Shown in pieces: positions 24,919 to 33,851 of a DNA stretch of 64,000 nucleotides. How positions within the stretch are numbered: the first letter of the stretch is position 1; each line of letters opens with the position of its first letter. The notes beneath the pieces are model-generated. The model was not told the DNA's origin. It searched no databases and worked only from the letters and a program-made list of their open reading frames with translations. The DNA is from G965267335 sp965267335. Lineage in GTDB: Bacteria > Bacteroidota > Bacteroidia > Cytophagales > JAAEPT01. The stretch lies in assembly GCA_965267335.1 (NCBI GenBank), contig OZ253953.1, forward strand, positions 1,550,001 to 1,614,000, in the 5' to 3' direction. The translations under genes were made by a program, and so were the position numbers.

Positions 24919-26117
24919 GGAATCTGGAATGCTTTAAACCAAATAATCGCATCTCGGGCCATATCGTAAATAGATGAGCTATGGTCGCCTCCTGGGATTG
25001 TAATGAATTCTACATTATTTGCTCCACCACTTACAAATCCATTATAGGTTTCCTGACTATCTTCGTACGGTACGATTTCATCATTAGTTCCATGATACAT
25101 TCTAATGGGGAACCCAGGCTGCCAGTCATGCACACTGTTTTCTCCTAGCTCTGATATAATATTTGACGGATATTGATTTTCAAGGGTATCAATAAAATTG
25201 GAGTCAAGCAGGTCTTCCAGGTTGGTGGTCAACTCAGCGTTAATTTGGTTACCTGTTTTGGATCCATCATAAAGGTCCGGAATAAGTGAGGCGTAGGGTT
25301 CACGAAAGTAATTTGAAAGACTATGTCCCCAGTTGTTGGTAGTGTTGTAGCTATGTACGATATATCCCAGGTAGCTTGGGTAGGGATAAGTAGGTTCTTC
25401 CAGTAACTCATCCAGTACACCAAGAAGGTCGTATCCTCCTGCTCCAAGGGCTGAAGCTGTCACCCGGAATTTTGGGTCGTTTAAAGATTCTATGTATTCA
25501 TGTGTAGCCATTGAAACATAACCGCCTTCTGAATATCCGAATAAGAATAGTTTATTGCTAATACCAATGCTTTCATCTTCAGCACATTCTTTTCCGGCAT
25601 TGATCATATCGATGACAGGTTGAACAATATTTTCCTTATCGTAATATGGGTGTAGGATTTCAGCAGTAGTCCCAAAGCCGATATAATCAGGAATGACGGT
25701 AAAGTAACCTGTCGCTGCTATTAACTCCTTTTCAGAGACAAAGTCGTAGTCGGAAGGCGCATCTTCATTAGCAAAAATGGTTCCATGGTGCAATGACATC
25801 AGTGGTAACTCTCCATCAACATCAAGGGGTATAATAATCAGCCCGGAAGCAACTACATCACTATCGTTGTAAGAAGTATGATAGGTAACGCTATATACCT
25901 CTACGGAATATTTAATCTCGTCCTGCATGTCGGAGAACCCAATAATTGATGCTATGGTCTTTAGCTGGGTAACACTGTATGATGCAACCGATTCGTAGCT
26001 AATAATATATTCATTTATATCCTCCTCCTCTGGTTCTGGTTCCGGGATATCGTTTTTTGTGCATGCTACAAGCAGCAAGCCTAAGACGAGGGATAATATT
26101 TGTTTTGTAAGGTTCAA
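24915..26117 (-). CDS. Alpha/beta hydrolase lipoprotein (secretory lipase-like)
   Basis: The protein has 400 residues with the lipoprotein signal LLLVAC (Cys19) and an acidic PEPEPEEED spacer. The nucleophile is Ser196 in FGYSEGGY; likely Asp346 (GTNDEIVPY) and His379 (GGDHSSSI) complete the triad. An oxyanion segment HHGTIF (about 110-115) precedes it. The arrangement resembles secreted lipases and S9-like esterases acting on large or hydrophobic esters. It is probably anchored in the outer membrane. The 3' end overlaps the converging receptor gene by 4 bp. Confidence 0.87.
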   Translation of the reverse strand: MNLTKQILSLVLGLLLVACTKNDIPEPEPEEEDINEYIISYESVASYSVTQLKTIASIIGFSDMQDEIKYSVEVYSVTYHTSYNDSDVVASGLIIIPLDVDGELPLMSLHHGTIFANEDAPSDYDFVSEKELIAATGYFTVIPDYIGFGTTAEILHPYYDKENIVQPVIDMINAGKECAEDESIGISNKLFLFGYSEGGYVSMATHEYIESLNDPKFRVTASALGAGGYDLLGVLDELLEEPTYPYPSYLGYIVHSYNTTNNWGHSLSNYFREPYASLIPDLYDGSKTGNQINAELTTNLEDLLDSNFIDTLENQYPSNIISELGENSVHDWQPGFPIRMYHGTNDEIVPYEDSQETYNGFVSGGANNVEFITIPGGDHSSSIYDMARDAIIWFKAFQIP

Positions 26118-26178
26118 GCCGGCAAAAAGTAAAAAATAATGATTACCCGCTAAATAAACAATTTATCTGTTAATTGGT

Positions 26179-26661
26179 TCACTTATTGGAGTTTAATAAT
26201 TGAGCAATGGATTCAAAATATTCCTTTGATACAGAACAACAGCCTTGCTGCATCATTTGAAAAATTTCTTCTTCCCGGTTTTTATTGTATTCTTTTTCTG
26301 CCGAGAACATCTTAACACCGATTTCGGGAGGGTTTTTAAAAAAATCACTGAAAGACTCTTCATCTGTAAAATCATGTGCCGGATTATCATCCAATTCAAT
26401 TGCGATAACCTTGATACTCTCGTCCATACAATGAAACACCTTTAATGAATTCTTGCTCCGGTGATCCAGGTAGCAGATATTGCTAAAAACCTTTTCATAT
26501 ACCAAATCACTAAAGAGGTCAACCAGCTCATTTGTTTTATCAGGCTCATTGCTTGAGATGTGTTGCCAATCGCTGGCGGTGATACCAGAAGAGGCCAGGA
26601 AATTGATAAACTCTTTTTCCATTTGCTCTAACTCCTGTGATGTCAGTCTAAGAAATCTCAT
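26179..26661 (-). CDS. DUF6495 family protein
   Basis: The protein has 160 residues and is cytoplasmic and acidic. The start MRFLRLTSQELEQMEKEFINFLASSGITASDW and the segment LVDLFSDLVYEKVFSN are the conserved parts of this Bacteroidota-restricted family. No catalytic motif is known. A CC pair occurs at about residue 143 (QQGCCSVS). The gap to the upstream lipoprotein gene is 40 bp on the same strand, so cotranscription is possible. Confidence 0.75.
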   Translation of the reverse strand: MRFLRLTSQELEQMEKEFINFLASSGITASDWQHISSNEPDKTNELVDLFSDLVYEKVFSNICYLDHRSKNSLKVFHCMDESIKVIAIELDDNPAHDFTDEESFSDFFKNPPEIGVKMFSAEKEYNKNREEEIFQMMQQGCCSVSKEYFESIAQLLNSNK

Positions 26662-26701
26662 ATCAGAATTTTACACAAATATCAGAGTGAGATGCCAGAA
26701 T

Positions 26702-27538
26702 TCAAACTTTGACCAATGTTTCATTGATCCAAGTAAGAATAGCTTTTTTACTCAGTGTTAGGGAACCCAAGACGTAGATTCCTGAAGAGTTGATGGCTGG
26801 CGAGGTGGATAAATCCTCCCGGATTACTTGCGCTGGACTTAGGTAATTGGAATGTGTAAAGTACAATAGTTCACCTCTTTTTTCGATAAACCCGACATGA
26901 CTGCTCAATCCGATAACATATAATCCGTCAGGACGTTTTTTCAAGTAGTCCTCCAGTTTTGACCGGTCCTTGAAAGTGATGGTTTCCTCTTTTCCGGAGA
27001 TGGTATGTATAATTTGAGTGGCGCCTTTTTGAGCAACCCGGTATCTGTTTAGGTTGAATCCAATATGCTTCAGCGGAGTACTTATAAAATAACCACAGGC
27101 AATTTGACCTTGTCCTGGTACATTAGATATCCCATTAAAATCCCAGGGTGTACCATACCAAAATGGTAGTACATCGTTAGTCAGTTTATTGAATAAATAA
27201 GACTGAGCCACTTCGATAATACTATCCCTGGAGCTAGTATCAGCATCTAAAATGCTTTTTAATTGGGTTCTTGTAGATGTAACTTCAGAGATTACCTCAC
27301 TGTACTTAGAATGATAAACGGCACTTTCCCTGGGATGATCAAGGTGTAAGTCCGATTTGAAATACCAGTGAGCCTCATCGGCAGATTGTGAGAGTGAATC
27401 TACCAAATTAGCCGAACTAACAGGAAACTCAAGAAATGCCTTAGTGGGCATAGGATTGATTATCGGAGCCTCTTTGTCTTTTACTTTGGAGCAATGAAAG
27501 AATACAAAAAGCGAGAAAAGAATAAAAAATAACTTCAT
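26702..27538 (-). CDS. Lipoprotein with an NlpC/P60-like (papain-fold) signature
   Basis: The protein has 278 residues. The signal MKLFFILFSLFVFFHC places a lipidated Cys at residue 16. A helical region follows. WYGTPWDFNGISNVPGQGQIACGYF then provides a candidate catalytic Cys148 at a helix start, and His214 sits in LSSHVGFIEKRGELLYFTHS, the order and spacing seen in papain-fold cell-wall peptidases. The family has no settled name, so the peptidase call is an inference from these motifs. A location in the envelope fits peptidoglycan or protein processing. Confidence 0.65.
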   Translation of the reverse strand: MKLFFILFSLFVFFHCSKVKDKEAPIINPMPTKAFLEFPVSSANLVDSLSQSADEAHWYFKSDLHLDHPRESAVYHSKYSEVISEVTSTRTQLKSILDADTSSRDSIIEVAQSYLFNKLTNDVLPFWYGTPWDFNGISNVPGQGQIACGYFISTPLKHIGFNLNRYRVAQKGATQIIHTISGKEETITFKDRSKLEDYLKKRPDGLYVIGLSSHVGFIEKRGELLYFTHSNYLSPAQVIREDLSTSPAINSSGIYVLGSLTLSKKAILTWINETLVKV

Positions 27539-27579
27539 GGCCTTTTTTAGCCATAAGTCACAAAAGATGAAATGTTACA

Positions 27580-28143
27580 TTATTTGAAGAGGTGAGCGAC
27601 CTTTAATAAACCCGCTATGCTTAGTGAGTCTGTTATTTGTCCACGGTGAACCATTTCAATGGCTTCATCTAAAGGAAGTTTTTTTATTTCAAGTCGCTCG
27701 GTATGCTCAGGCTGGGCTTTTTGAAAAGATAAATCCCGGGCAACAAAAATGAATCCTGTTTCATCAGTTACTGAATTAGAGGTATGTATCTTGAGTATTT
27801 GCTCCCAGCTATTAGCTGTGATTCCGGTTTCTTCTAAGAGTTCTCTTTTGGCGGATGACATGATTTCTTCATCCCGTGGTCCTCCTCCCATCGGGATTTC
27901 CCAGGAATATTCTTCAAGTGGATAGCGGTACTGACCAACCAGCCAGGTATTGAAGTTTTCATCAATCGGAATGATACCTATTGCATAATTCTTAAAACTC
28001 ACAACACCGTAAATACCATTTTTATTACCGGGCGATATAACTTGATGTTCAGTAACTTTGATCCAGTTATTAGTATAAACTTCTTTGGAACCCGTTGTTT
28101 TCCAAGGGTTTTTGTTTTCTCTGGAGCTGTGGGAAACTTTCAT
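27580..28143 (-). CDS. Nudix hydrolase (ADP-ribose pyrophosphatase-like)
   Basis: The protein has 187 residues. The Nudix box is intact: GGGPRDEEIMSSAKRELLEETGI fits G-x5-E-x7-REUxEExGU. The preceding WEIPMG and following SNSVTDETGFIFVARDL segments are those of ADP-sugar pyrophosphatases (NudF/ADPRase group). It probably hydrolyses ADP-ribose or a related nucleotide sugar in the cytoplasm. It is divergent from rnhB, with about 95 bp between the starts. Confidence 0.9.
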   Translation of the reverse strand: MKVSHSSRENKNPWKTTGSKEVYTNNWIKVTEHQVISPGNKNGIYGVVSFKNYAIGIIPIDENFNTWLVGQYRYPLEEYSWEIPMGGGPRDEEIMSSAKRELLEETGITANSWEQILKIHTSNSVTDETGFIFVARDLSFQKAQPEHTERLEIKKLPLDEAIEMVHRGQITDSLSIAGLLKVAHLFK

Positions 28144-28236
28144 TTGCTGATTTTAGTATTGTTGATAACTAAAGCCCGGTTTTTGGCCCTCAAAACTACC
28201 TTTTGAGTTATTTTCGTAAAACTACTCTTTTGAATT

Positions 28237-28833
28237 TTGCTGCAAAGTAAGTTTTCGGATAAATACATAGAGGCCGGTGTAGATGAAGCCGGAAGAGGGT
28301 GTCTTGCAGGGCCTGTAGTTGCGGCAGCTGTGATTTTGCCTGATGATTATAGCCACGAGTTGCTCAATGACTCTAAACAGCTATCCGAATCGAAAAGGTA
28401 CGAATTGAGAGAAATAGTTGAGAAGGACGCATTGGCCTGGGCTGTTGCGGAAGCAAGTAATACGGAGATCGATGAAATTAATATTCTAAATGCTTCATTT
28501 CTTGCTATGCATAGGGCAATTGACCAGCTTGATGTCGACCCGGAATTATTGCTCATTGATGGCAATAGATTCAAAAAACACGATAGAATACCACATGAGT
28601 GTATTATTAAAGGTGATGGAAAGTTTTTGTCAATAGCAGCAGCATCCATATTGGCCAAGACCTACCGGGATGATTTGATGAAGAATCTGGCTAAAGAGTT
28701 TCCTGATTATGGTTGGGAAAGAAATGCAGGATATCCCACAAAGCAGCACAGAGCGGCTATTAAGAAATTTGGAGTAAATGACCATCACCGACTTTCATTT
28801 AACTTATTGCCATCGCAAATTGAGTTATTCTAG
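28237..28833 (+). CDS. rnhB: Ribonuclease HII
   Basis: The protein has 198 residues. The start is a TTG; the frame has a stop just upstream and no ATG before the first motif. YIEAGVDEAGRGCLAGPVVAA carries the catalytic Asp16-Glu17. LLIDGNRF and SIAAASILAKTYRD complete the active site, and the end motif HRLSF is also present. The enzyme nicks RNA in RNA:DNA hybrids and removes misincorporated ribonucleotides. gcvT starts 3 bp downstream and comB follows, giving a three-gene operon. Confidence 0.94.
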   Translation: MLQSKFSDKYIEAGVDEAGRGCLAGPVVAAAVILPDDYSHELLNDSKQLSESKRYELREIVEKDALAWAVAEASNTEIDEINILNASFLAMHRAIDQLDVDPELLLIDGNRFKKHDRIPHECIIKGDGKFLSIAAASILAKTYRDDLMKNLAKEFPDYGWERNAGYPTKQHRAAIKKFGVNDHHRLSFNLLPSQIELF

Positions 28834-28836
28834 AAT

Positions 28837-29928
28837 ATGGAGTTAGAAGCAGAAATAAGAAAAGTAGCCCTTGATCACGTACATCAAGAGTTAGGCGCTA
28901 AAATGATCCCGTTTGCAGGTTTTAATATGCCTGTCAGGTATAGTTCTGATATTGAGGAGCACAACACAGTCCGAAATGGAGTTGGAGTTTTTGATGTCTC
29001 TCATATGGGTGAGTTTAGTGTTAAAGGTCCAGGTGCACTGGACTTGATACAATGGGTAACAAGCAATGATGCTGCTAAACTTGAGGATGGAAAAGCTCAA
29101 TACTCCTGCCTTCCCAATGGAAAAGGTGGAATTGTTGATGATCTTCTGGTTTACAGAATTGCTGAAAACGATTATATGCTGGTTGTGAACGCCTCTAATA
29201 TCAATAAGGATTGGGATTGGATTTCAAGCCACAATAAATTTGGAGCTGAGTTATCGAACCTCTCTGATGACACATCATTGTTGGCTGTACAAGGTCCCAA
29301 GGCTGAGGCTACTTTACAGAAGTTAACATCAGTGGATCTAGGTGCGATACCGTACTATTCTTTTGTAAAAGGGGAGCTGACTGGTGTCGAAATGATCATA
29401 TCGGCCACAGGTTATACCGGATCCGGTGGATTTGAGTTGTACATTTCAAATGACAGCATTGAAAAGGTGTGGAATGCTATTTTTGATGCAGGAAAGGAGT
29501 ACAATATAAAGCCAATAGGACTGGGGGCAAGGGACACACTGAGGTTGGAAAAGGGCTATTGTCTTTACGGTAACGATATTGACGACACAACTTCACCAAT
29601 TGAAGCCGGGTTGGGTTGGATAACAAAATTTTCCAAAGACTTTATTGATAAAGAGTATTTACAAAATCAAAAAGTAAATGGAACCAGTCGTAAGCTTGTT
29701 GCTTTTAAGATGATTGATAAAGGTATTCCAAGACAGGGTTATGAAATCCTTGATTCGGCAAATAATCATGTAGGTAAGGTTACAAGTGGAACAATATCCC
29801 CCTCATTAGGAGTGGGAATTGGCTTGGGGTATGTTGAAACCGATTGTTCAACACTGGGAACGGAAGTGATGATTCAAGTGAGAAACAGGCAGTTAAAGGC
29901 AGAAATTGTCTCCTTACCCTTCATATGA
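28837..29928 (+). CDS. gcvT: Glycine cleavage system aminomethyltransferase (T protein)
   Basis: The protein has 363 residues, the normal length. Recognisable motifs are PFAGFNMPVRY, FDVSHMGEFSVKG, ISATGYTGSGGFELY and GLGARDTLRLEKGYCLYGND, which form the folate-binding barrel. The enzyme transfers the methylene group of the lipoyl-bound intermediate to tetrahydrofolate and releases ammonia. The other glycine cleavage genes (P, H) are not in the window. It is tightly packed between rnhB and comB, and no glycine riboswitch was seen. Confidence 0.95.
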   Translation: MELEAEIRKVALDHVHQELGAKMIPFAGFNMPVRYSSDIEEHNTVRNGVGVFDVSHMGEFSVKGPGALDLIQWVTSNDAAKLEDGKAQYSCLPNGKGGIVDDLLVYRIAENDYMLVVNASNINKDWDWISSHNKFGAELSNLSDDTSLLAVQGPKAEATLQKLTSVDLGAIPYYSFVKGELTGVEMIISATGYTGSGGFELYISNDSIEKVWNAIFDAGKEYNIKPIGLGARDTLRLEKGYCLYGNDIDDTTSPIEAGLGWITKFSKDFIDKEYLQNQKVNGTSRKLVAFKMIDKGIPRQGYEILDSANNHVGKVTSGTISPSLGVGIGLGYVETDCSTLGTEVMIQVRNRQLKAEIVSLPFI

Positions 29929-29951
29929 TAAATTATTCTTAATTTTACGCG

Positions 29952-30692
29952 ATGGACAGAAGTATTGACGTATGTCTGACACCTGAATTACTACATCTTT
30001 ACGATCACTCAGAAAGTATCGTAGTGGTAGTAGATATATTCAGAGCTACATCATGTATGACTACAGCTTTAGCTCAAGGGGTGAAGGAAATAAAACCGGT
30101 AGCAGCATTAGAAGAGTGTGAACGTCTTTCCAAAAACGGACACCTGGGTGCGGCAGAACGAAATGGAGAGATTGTAGAAGGCTTTAGCCTTGGTAATTCG
30201 CCTTTCAGTTATATGTGTGATGAAGTGAAAGGGAAAAAAGTTGCCATGACTACAACCAATGGTACTGTGGCAATAGAAAATGCCAGCAACGCCCAGGAAA
30301 TTGTAATTGGCTCGTTCCTTAATATCAGTGCTGTTGAAGCCTATATCAGAGAACATGAAATGGATGTTCTTATTCTTTGTGCTGGATGGAAAGGTAAAGT
30401 CAATCTGGAAGACACAATATTCGCAGGAGCTTTGATCGATAGACTCAAAGATCAATTTGAGGTAAATCACGATGGATCAATGGCTGCACAGGCTATTTAT
30501 AGTATTGCGAAGCACGATAAAAAGACTTTCTTAAGCAATTCTTCACATGCCAGAAGGCTGAAAAAACTGAACATCCAAAAAGATATTGAATTCTGCTTGA
30601 AAGAAGACGTTTATAATGTGCTTCCGATACTAAGGAATGGTGTGTTGGTGGCTTATGAACCCGCAGTGGTGAGCAGCAAGAAAGCTTCTTAG
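29952..30692 (+). CDS. comB: 2-phosphosulfolactate phosphatase family protein
   Basis: The protein has 246 residues and is cytoplasmic. VVVVDIFRATSCMTTALAQG and MTTTNGTVAIENA are the family's conserved segments, with ERNGEIVEGFSLGNSP between them. In methanogens ComB dephosphorylates 2-phosphosulfolactate for coenzyme M synthesis. Bacteroidota have no coenzyme M, so the true substrate here is open. It follows gcvT by 23 bp. Its 3' end overlaps the converging ilvE gene by 4 bp. Confidence 0.9.
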   Translation: MDRSIDVCLTPELLHLYDHSESIVVVVDIFRATSCMTTALAQGVKEIKPVAALEECERLSKNGHLGAAERNGEIVEGFSLGNSPFSYMCDEVKGKKVAMTTTNGTVAIENASNAQEIVIGSFLNISAVEAYIREHEMDVLILCAGWKGKVNLEDTIFAGALIDRLKDQFEVNHDGSMAAQAIYSIAKHDKKTFLSNSSHARRLKKLNIQKDIEFCLKEDVYNVLPILRNGVLVAYEPAVVSSKKAS

Positions 30693-31750
30693 TTGATCTT
30701 GGTCATCCAATTCATGAAATCTTCTTCTTCACCGAACTTAAGCTTATTCATATAGGTGCTTACACGGTTGCTGAATTCTCGTTCTGCGGAAGGAGCTATA
30801 TCGTAATCTGTGCCATTAAAATGAATTGTACTGATATGCGTTATTGTAGCAGCTGTCCCGGTACCAAATGCATCCAGAAGCTGTCCATTTTCAAAAGCCT
30901 CTACTACTTCAGCTACAGATACTTTTCTTTCTTCCACTTTATACCCCCACTTTCTTGCAAGTTCCAATATTGACATACGTGTAATACCAGGAAGAATTGA
31001 AGAGCTTACCTCAGGTGTTACAATAGTATCACCGATCTGGAACATGATATTCATAGTTCCGCATTCTTCAATGTATTTGTGTTCCTTGCCGTCTGTCCAG
31101 ATGATTTGCTGGTATCCTTCGTCTAATGCTTTTTTTGTCGGAAGGAGTGAAGCTGCATAGTTGCCACCCATTTTTATATAACCGGTACCACCTTCTGCTG
31201 CTCTTGTATATTCGGTTTCCACTTTTACCTTTACCGCACCTGAGTAATATTTACCAACGGGGCAGGTAATAATCAGAAATTTAAAGCTATTGGAAGGGGC
31301 AACTCCCAGGTATTGTTCTGTTGAGAACATGATCGGGCGTATGTACAAAGAATAACCTTTTCGGTCTGGAATCCATTCGCTATCTACATTGAGCAATGAA
31401 TTTAACCCTTGAAGAAAGTCTTCTTTGGGAAATTTGGCCATACAAAGTCTTTCAGCTGAAGACTCCATTCTTTCCGCATGCATATCGGGACGGAAGACCC
31501 TAATTTCTCCATTACTATGCTTGAATGCCTTAAGTCCTTCAAAAATTGTTGATCCGTAATGAAGGGCTACCAGAGAAGGGTAAAACTCAAGGGGTTGAAA
31601 TGGAAGTATTTTGCCATCAGACCATTTTCCATTGGCATAATCAGCCATAAACATGTGATCTGCAAACGTTCTTCCAAAGACCAGATTGTCAAAATCAACT
31701 TCAGGTAACCTGGACTGTTTTACTTTTTCAACCTCTATATTACGTACCAT
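30689..31750 (-). CDS. ilvE: Branched-chain amino acid aminotransferase
   Basis: The frame opens at 31771; the ATG at 31750 (MVRNIEVEKVKQSRLP) is chosen because a TAAATTTG box (31769-31776) overlaps the upstream ATG. The product is about 353 residues, the BCAT class IV fold. The PLP lysine is in GYIKMGGNYAAS (Lys193 from this start), with EECGTMNIMF and FGTGTAATITHIS further on. It is close to the eukaryotic-type BCAT length. It reversibly transaminates Leu, Ile and Val with 2-oxoglutarate. Confidence 0.94.
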   Translation of the reverse strand: MVRNIEVEKVKQSRLPEVDFDNLVFGRTFADHMFMADYANGKWSDGKILPFQPLEFYPSLVALHYGSTIFEGLKAFKHSNGEIRVFRPDMHAERMESSAERLCMAKFPKEDFLQGLNSLLNVDSEWIPDRKGYSLYIRPIMFSTEQYLGVAPSNSFKFLIITCPVGKYYSGAVKVKVETEYTRAAEGGTGYIKMGGNYAASLLPTKKALDEGYQQIIWTDGKEHKYIEECGTMNIMFQIGDTIVTPEVSSSILPGITRMSILELARKWGYKVEERKVSVAEVVEAFENGQLLDAFGTGTAATITHISTIHFNGTDYDIAPSAEREFSNRVSTYMNKLKFGEEEDFMNWMTKIN

Positions 31751-31833
31751 AGAATCATTTAAAGGCTGCAAATTTAAGAAAATAAGATTACCAAACTTAG
31801 ATCAGGAAAGGAAAATGTGGATAAAGTTTACTG

Positions 31834-32688
31834 CTATCCTCGTTCTTTGCCACAAATATTAAAAACTCTGGTGATGTTGAAGCCAAATTGTATATCTCCC
31901 TTGGCAAAATCTCCGGTGGTTCTCCCGATAAAATAATTGTCCGTCATGCCTGCCGAGTTGGTGAAATGCAGTTGAAACATATGTCCTCCGGTTTGAATAT
32001 CCAGACCAAAAGAAAGGGAGTTTTTATACGTATCTGCAGTCGCTTGTGAAAGTATATAGTAGTACTCTGCATTGAGTGAAACTTTGTGAGAAATCCGAAA
32101 CCTGCCTCCGGCTCCGATAGCTAAAATGTCGTTATCATCATCAGCTGTGGGTACAACATTGATATGTATATGTGAAGGCATCAGTTGAAGTGAGAAATTG
32201 TCACTGAATTTTCTGGCGATGAGGAGTTGATTATAGTACGATAACCGGTCTGCCAGTTGAATTTCCTTATCATCAGTACTTCGATCGATTGTTTGTGCGG
32301 CAATTCCTGAGTACCAACTAATGGTGGCAGGAAAGTTACAACCTCCTTTTTTTTGTTGGAGGAGTCGAAGTTTGAAGTAACTATCATAAGTTTTATTAAA
32401 CGAACTACGACCAACTCCAATCATCAGATTTTTCTTGATACCGTAGTCCAGTCCAAGTCTGATACTGGATTGATCGAGTCCGAATAACTCGTAAATTCCT
32501 TCGTTCAATCTGCCAAATCGGTGTTGTATGATGAATGTCATTTCCCCAGGTGTTGCCATCTCAACGGATTGGCTATTAATGATTTTTTCGGAGTTGAAGG
32601 TACCCCAGGCATACTCCGTGTCTTGTGCAGTAAGAGGCTGTATACAAATAGCAGTCAGGGCAATTATGCAATAAAACTTTGCTGTCAT
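31834..32688 (-). CDS. DUF5777 family outer-membrane beta-barrel protein
   Basis: The protein has 284 residues with a signal peptide ending at QPLTAQ. The mature part is alternating beta strands; EMTFIIQHRFGRLNEGIYELFGLDQSSIRLGLDYGI is the family hallmark. These proteins form outer-membrane barrels in Bacteroidota and usually sit beside c-type cytochrome or YceI-like genes. Here the cytochrome gene is 11 bp upstream on the same strand, so the two form an operon with a probable redox or envelope role. Confidence 0.85.
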   Translation of the reverse strand: MTAKFYCIIALTAICIQPLTAQDTEYAWGTFNSEKIINSQSVEMATPGEMTFIIQHRFGRLNEGIYELFGLDQSSIRLGLDYGIKKNLMIGVGRSSFNKTYDSYFKLRLLQQKKGGCNFPATISWYSGIAAQTIDRSTDDKEIQLADRLSYYNQLLIARKFSDNFSLQLMPSHIHINVVPTADDDNDILAIGAGGRFRISHKVSLNAEYYYILSQATADTYKNSLSFGLDIQTGGHMFQLHFTNSAGMTDNYFIGRTTGDFAKGDIQFGFNITRVFNICGKERG

Positions 32689-32699
32689 AATTTTTATTT

Positions 32700-33092
32700 C
32701 TAGTCGTTTTTGCTGCCTTTATTAATCCAGGCTTCAATTTTGTCTATTTCACATTGCGGGAGCATATCATCTCCTTTAGGCATTGGGCTATGATCGGGGT
32801 GAGATGTATCATGTTGAACATTAGCTAACACGATCGGCTTACCGGTAGGTGCATAGGTTACATAATTCATTAAGTCATCGTACCCTTCCAGGTCAATTCC
32901 ATCTCCGAATAATGAGGCATTGGCATCACTATGGCACTTGTAGCACTTGTTTTCCAGAATTGGAACTATATCATTGGAAAAGGTCACTGATGTGGTATCA
33001 CATGCGTAAAGATCAGTTTCATTAGTCGATTTACATGATTGATTGGCCCAAATAAACGGGATTATAGCTAGTCCTAAAATGAATAGTCTCAT
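32700..33092 (-). CDS. c-type cytochrome domain lipoprotein
   Basis: The protein has 130 residues. The N-terminus ends in WANQSC, a lipoprotein-like cysteine at about residue 20. FSNDIVPILENKCYKCHSDAN contains the single haem-attachment motif CYKCH. A Met that may be the sixth ligand occurs in HSPMPKGDDMLP. This is the short cytochrome c module seen next to DUF5777 barrels. It is periplasmic or outer-membrane anchored and probably transfers electrons to an unknown partner. Confidence 0.87.
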   Translation of the reverse strand: MRLFILGLAIIPFIWANQSCKSTNETDLYACDTTSVTFSNDIVPILENKCYKCHSDANASLFGDGIDLEGYDDLMNYVTYAPTGKPIVLANVQHDTSHPDHSPMPKGDDMLPQCEIDKIEAWINKGSKND

Positions 33093-33153
33093 GGGGAGTA
33101 AATAAGCTGTTTGAATAAATATATAAAGAAAGCGGCTAGTAACAAAAATGAAA

Positions 33154-33519
33154 CTATTTATGAACTACAATGTCGCGTTCCAGACTTAACTTGTCGATTT
33201 CGGAATCTACATCTGTATTCTGGAACCCTAGCCGTAAGGCCAGACTGATCAGGAGCTGATACTCTTTATTGTGTATTTCTCCATCAATTGTTGCCATGTT
33301 TACAGCTTCCGAAATCTGATGCTCCCGATCTATAATTGTTCTTGGAATGATAAACTCAAGGTTTTCAGCCTCTGACATGATAAAATCTACCGTGGGTTGA
33401 GGCAAGCCGTATTCTATGGCCTTTAACGTTAATAATTCTTCTTCGGCCTTGTCCAAAACACCGTCTGCAAAAGCAACGGCAACAAGGTTTCTGAAATGAT
33501 CTTCTTTTACGGAATCCAT
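33154..33519 (-). CDS. TerB-like protein
   Basis: The protein has 121 residues and is all-helical. FRNLVAVAFADGVLDKAEEELL and a second ISEAVNMATIDGEIHNKEYQLL give the paired acidic D-G-x-[LI] helix-loop motifs of TerB/DjlA-type domains, which bind metal in the loop. Members occur in tellurite resistance clusters but also alone, with unknown roles. Here it is last in a tight minus-strand operon (dtd, MazG-like, this gene); its start overlaps the MazG-like stop by 1 bp. Confidence 0.8.
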   Translation of the reverse strand: MDSVKEDHFRNLVAVAFADGVLDKAEEELLTLKAIEYGLPQPTVDFIMSEAENLEFIIPRTIIDREHQISEAVNMATIDGEIHNKEYQLLISLALRLGFQNTDVDSEIDKLSLERDIVVHK

Positions 33520-33851
33520 TAGTTCTTCAATTTATGGTTTTGTTGATGTCTGTCTTTATCTCTGGATGTTTTTTTCTCTAGGTTCTTCCTGAGTGCATCT
33601 GTGAGGTCGATGTTCGTTTGATTGGCCAGGCAGATTAATACAAAAAGTACGTCCGCGAGCTCATCAGATAATTCCTTTCCCTTATCACTGTCTTTAAACG
33701 ATTGTTCACCATACTTTCTGGCGATAATTCTGGCTACTTCTCCAACTTCTTCTGTCAGCATTGCCATATTGGTGAGTTCATTGAAGTAGCGAACGCCATT
33801 ATTTTGAATCCAGTCGTCTACAATTTTTTGAGCTTCTTCAATAGTCATCAT
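33519..33851 (-). CDS. MazG-like nucleotide pyrophosphohydrolase
   Basis: The protein has 110 residues, a single MazG domain. The metal-binding motifs EEVGEVARIIA and ELADVLFVLICLAN (ExxE and ExxD) are intact. The enzyme hydrolyses (d)NTPs or damaged nucleotides to monophosphates and belongs to house-cleaning. The start ATGA overlaps the dtd stop by 4 bp, indicating translational coupling. Confidence 0.9.
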   Translation of the reverse strand: MMTIEEAQKIVDDWIQNNGVRYFNELTNMAMLTEEVGEVARIIARKYGEQSFKDSDKGKELSDELADVLFVLICLANQTNIDLTDALRKNLEKKTSRDKDRHQQNHKLKN

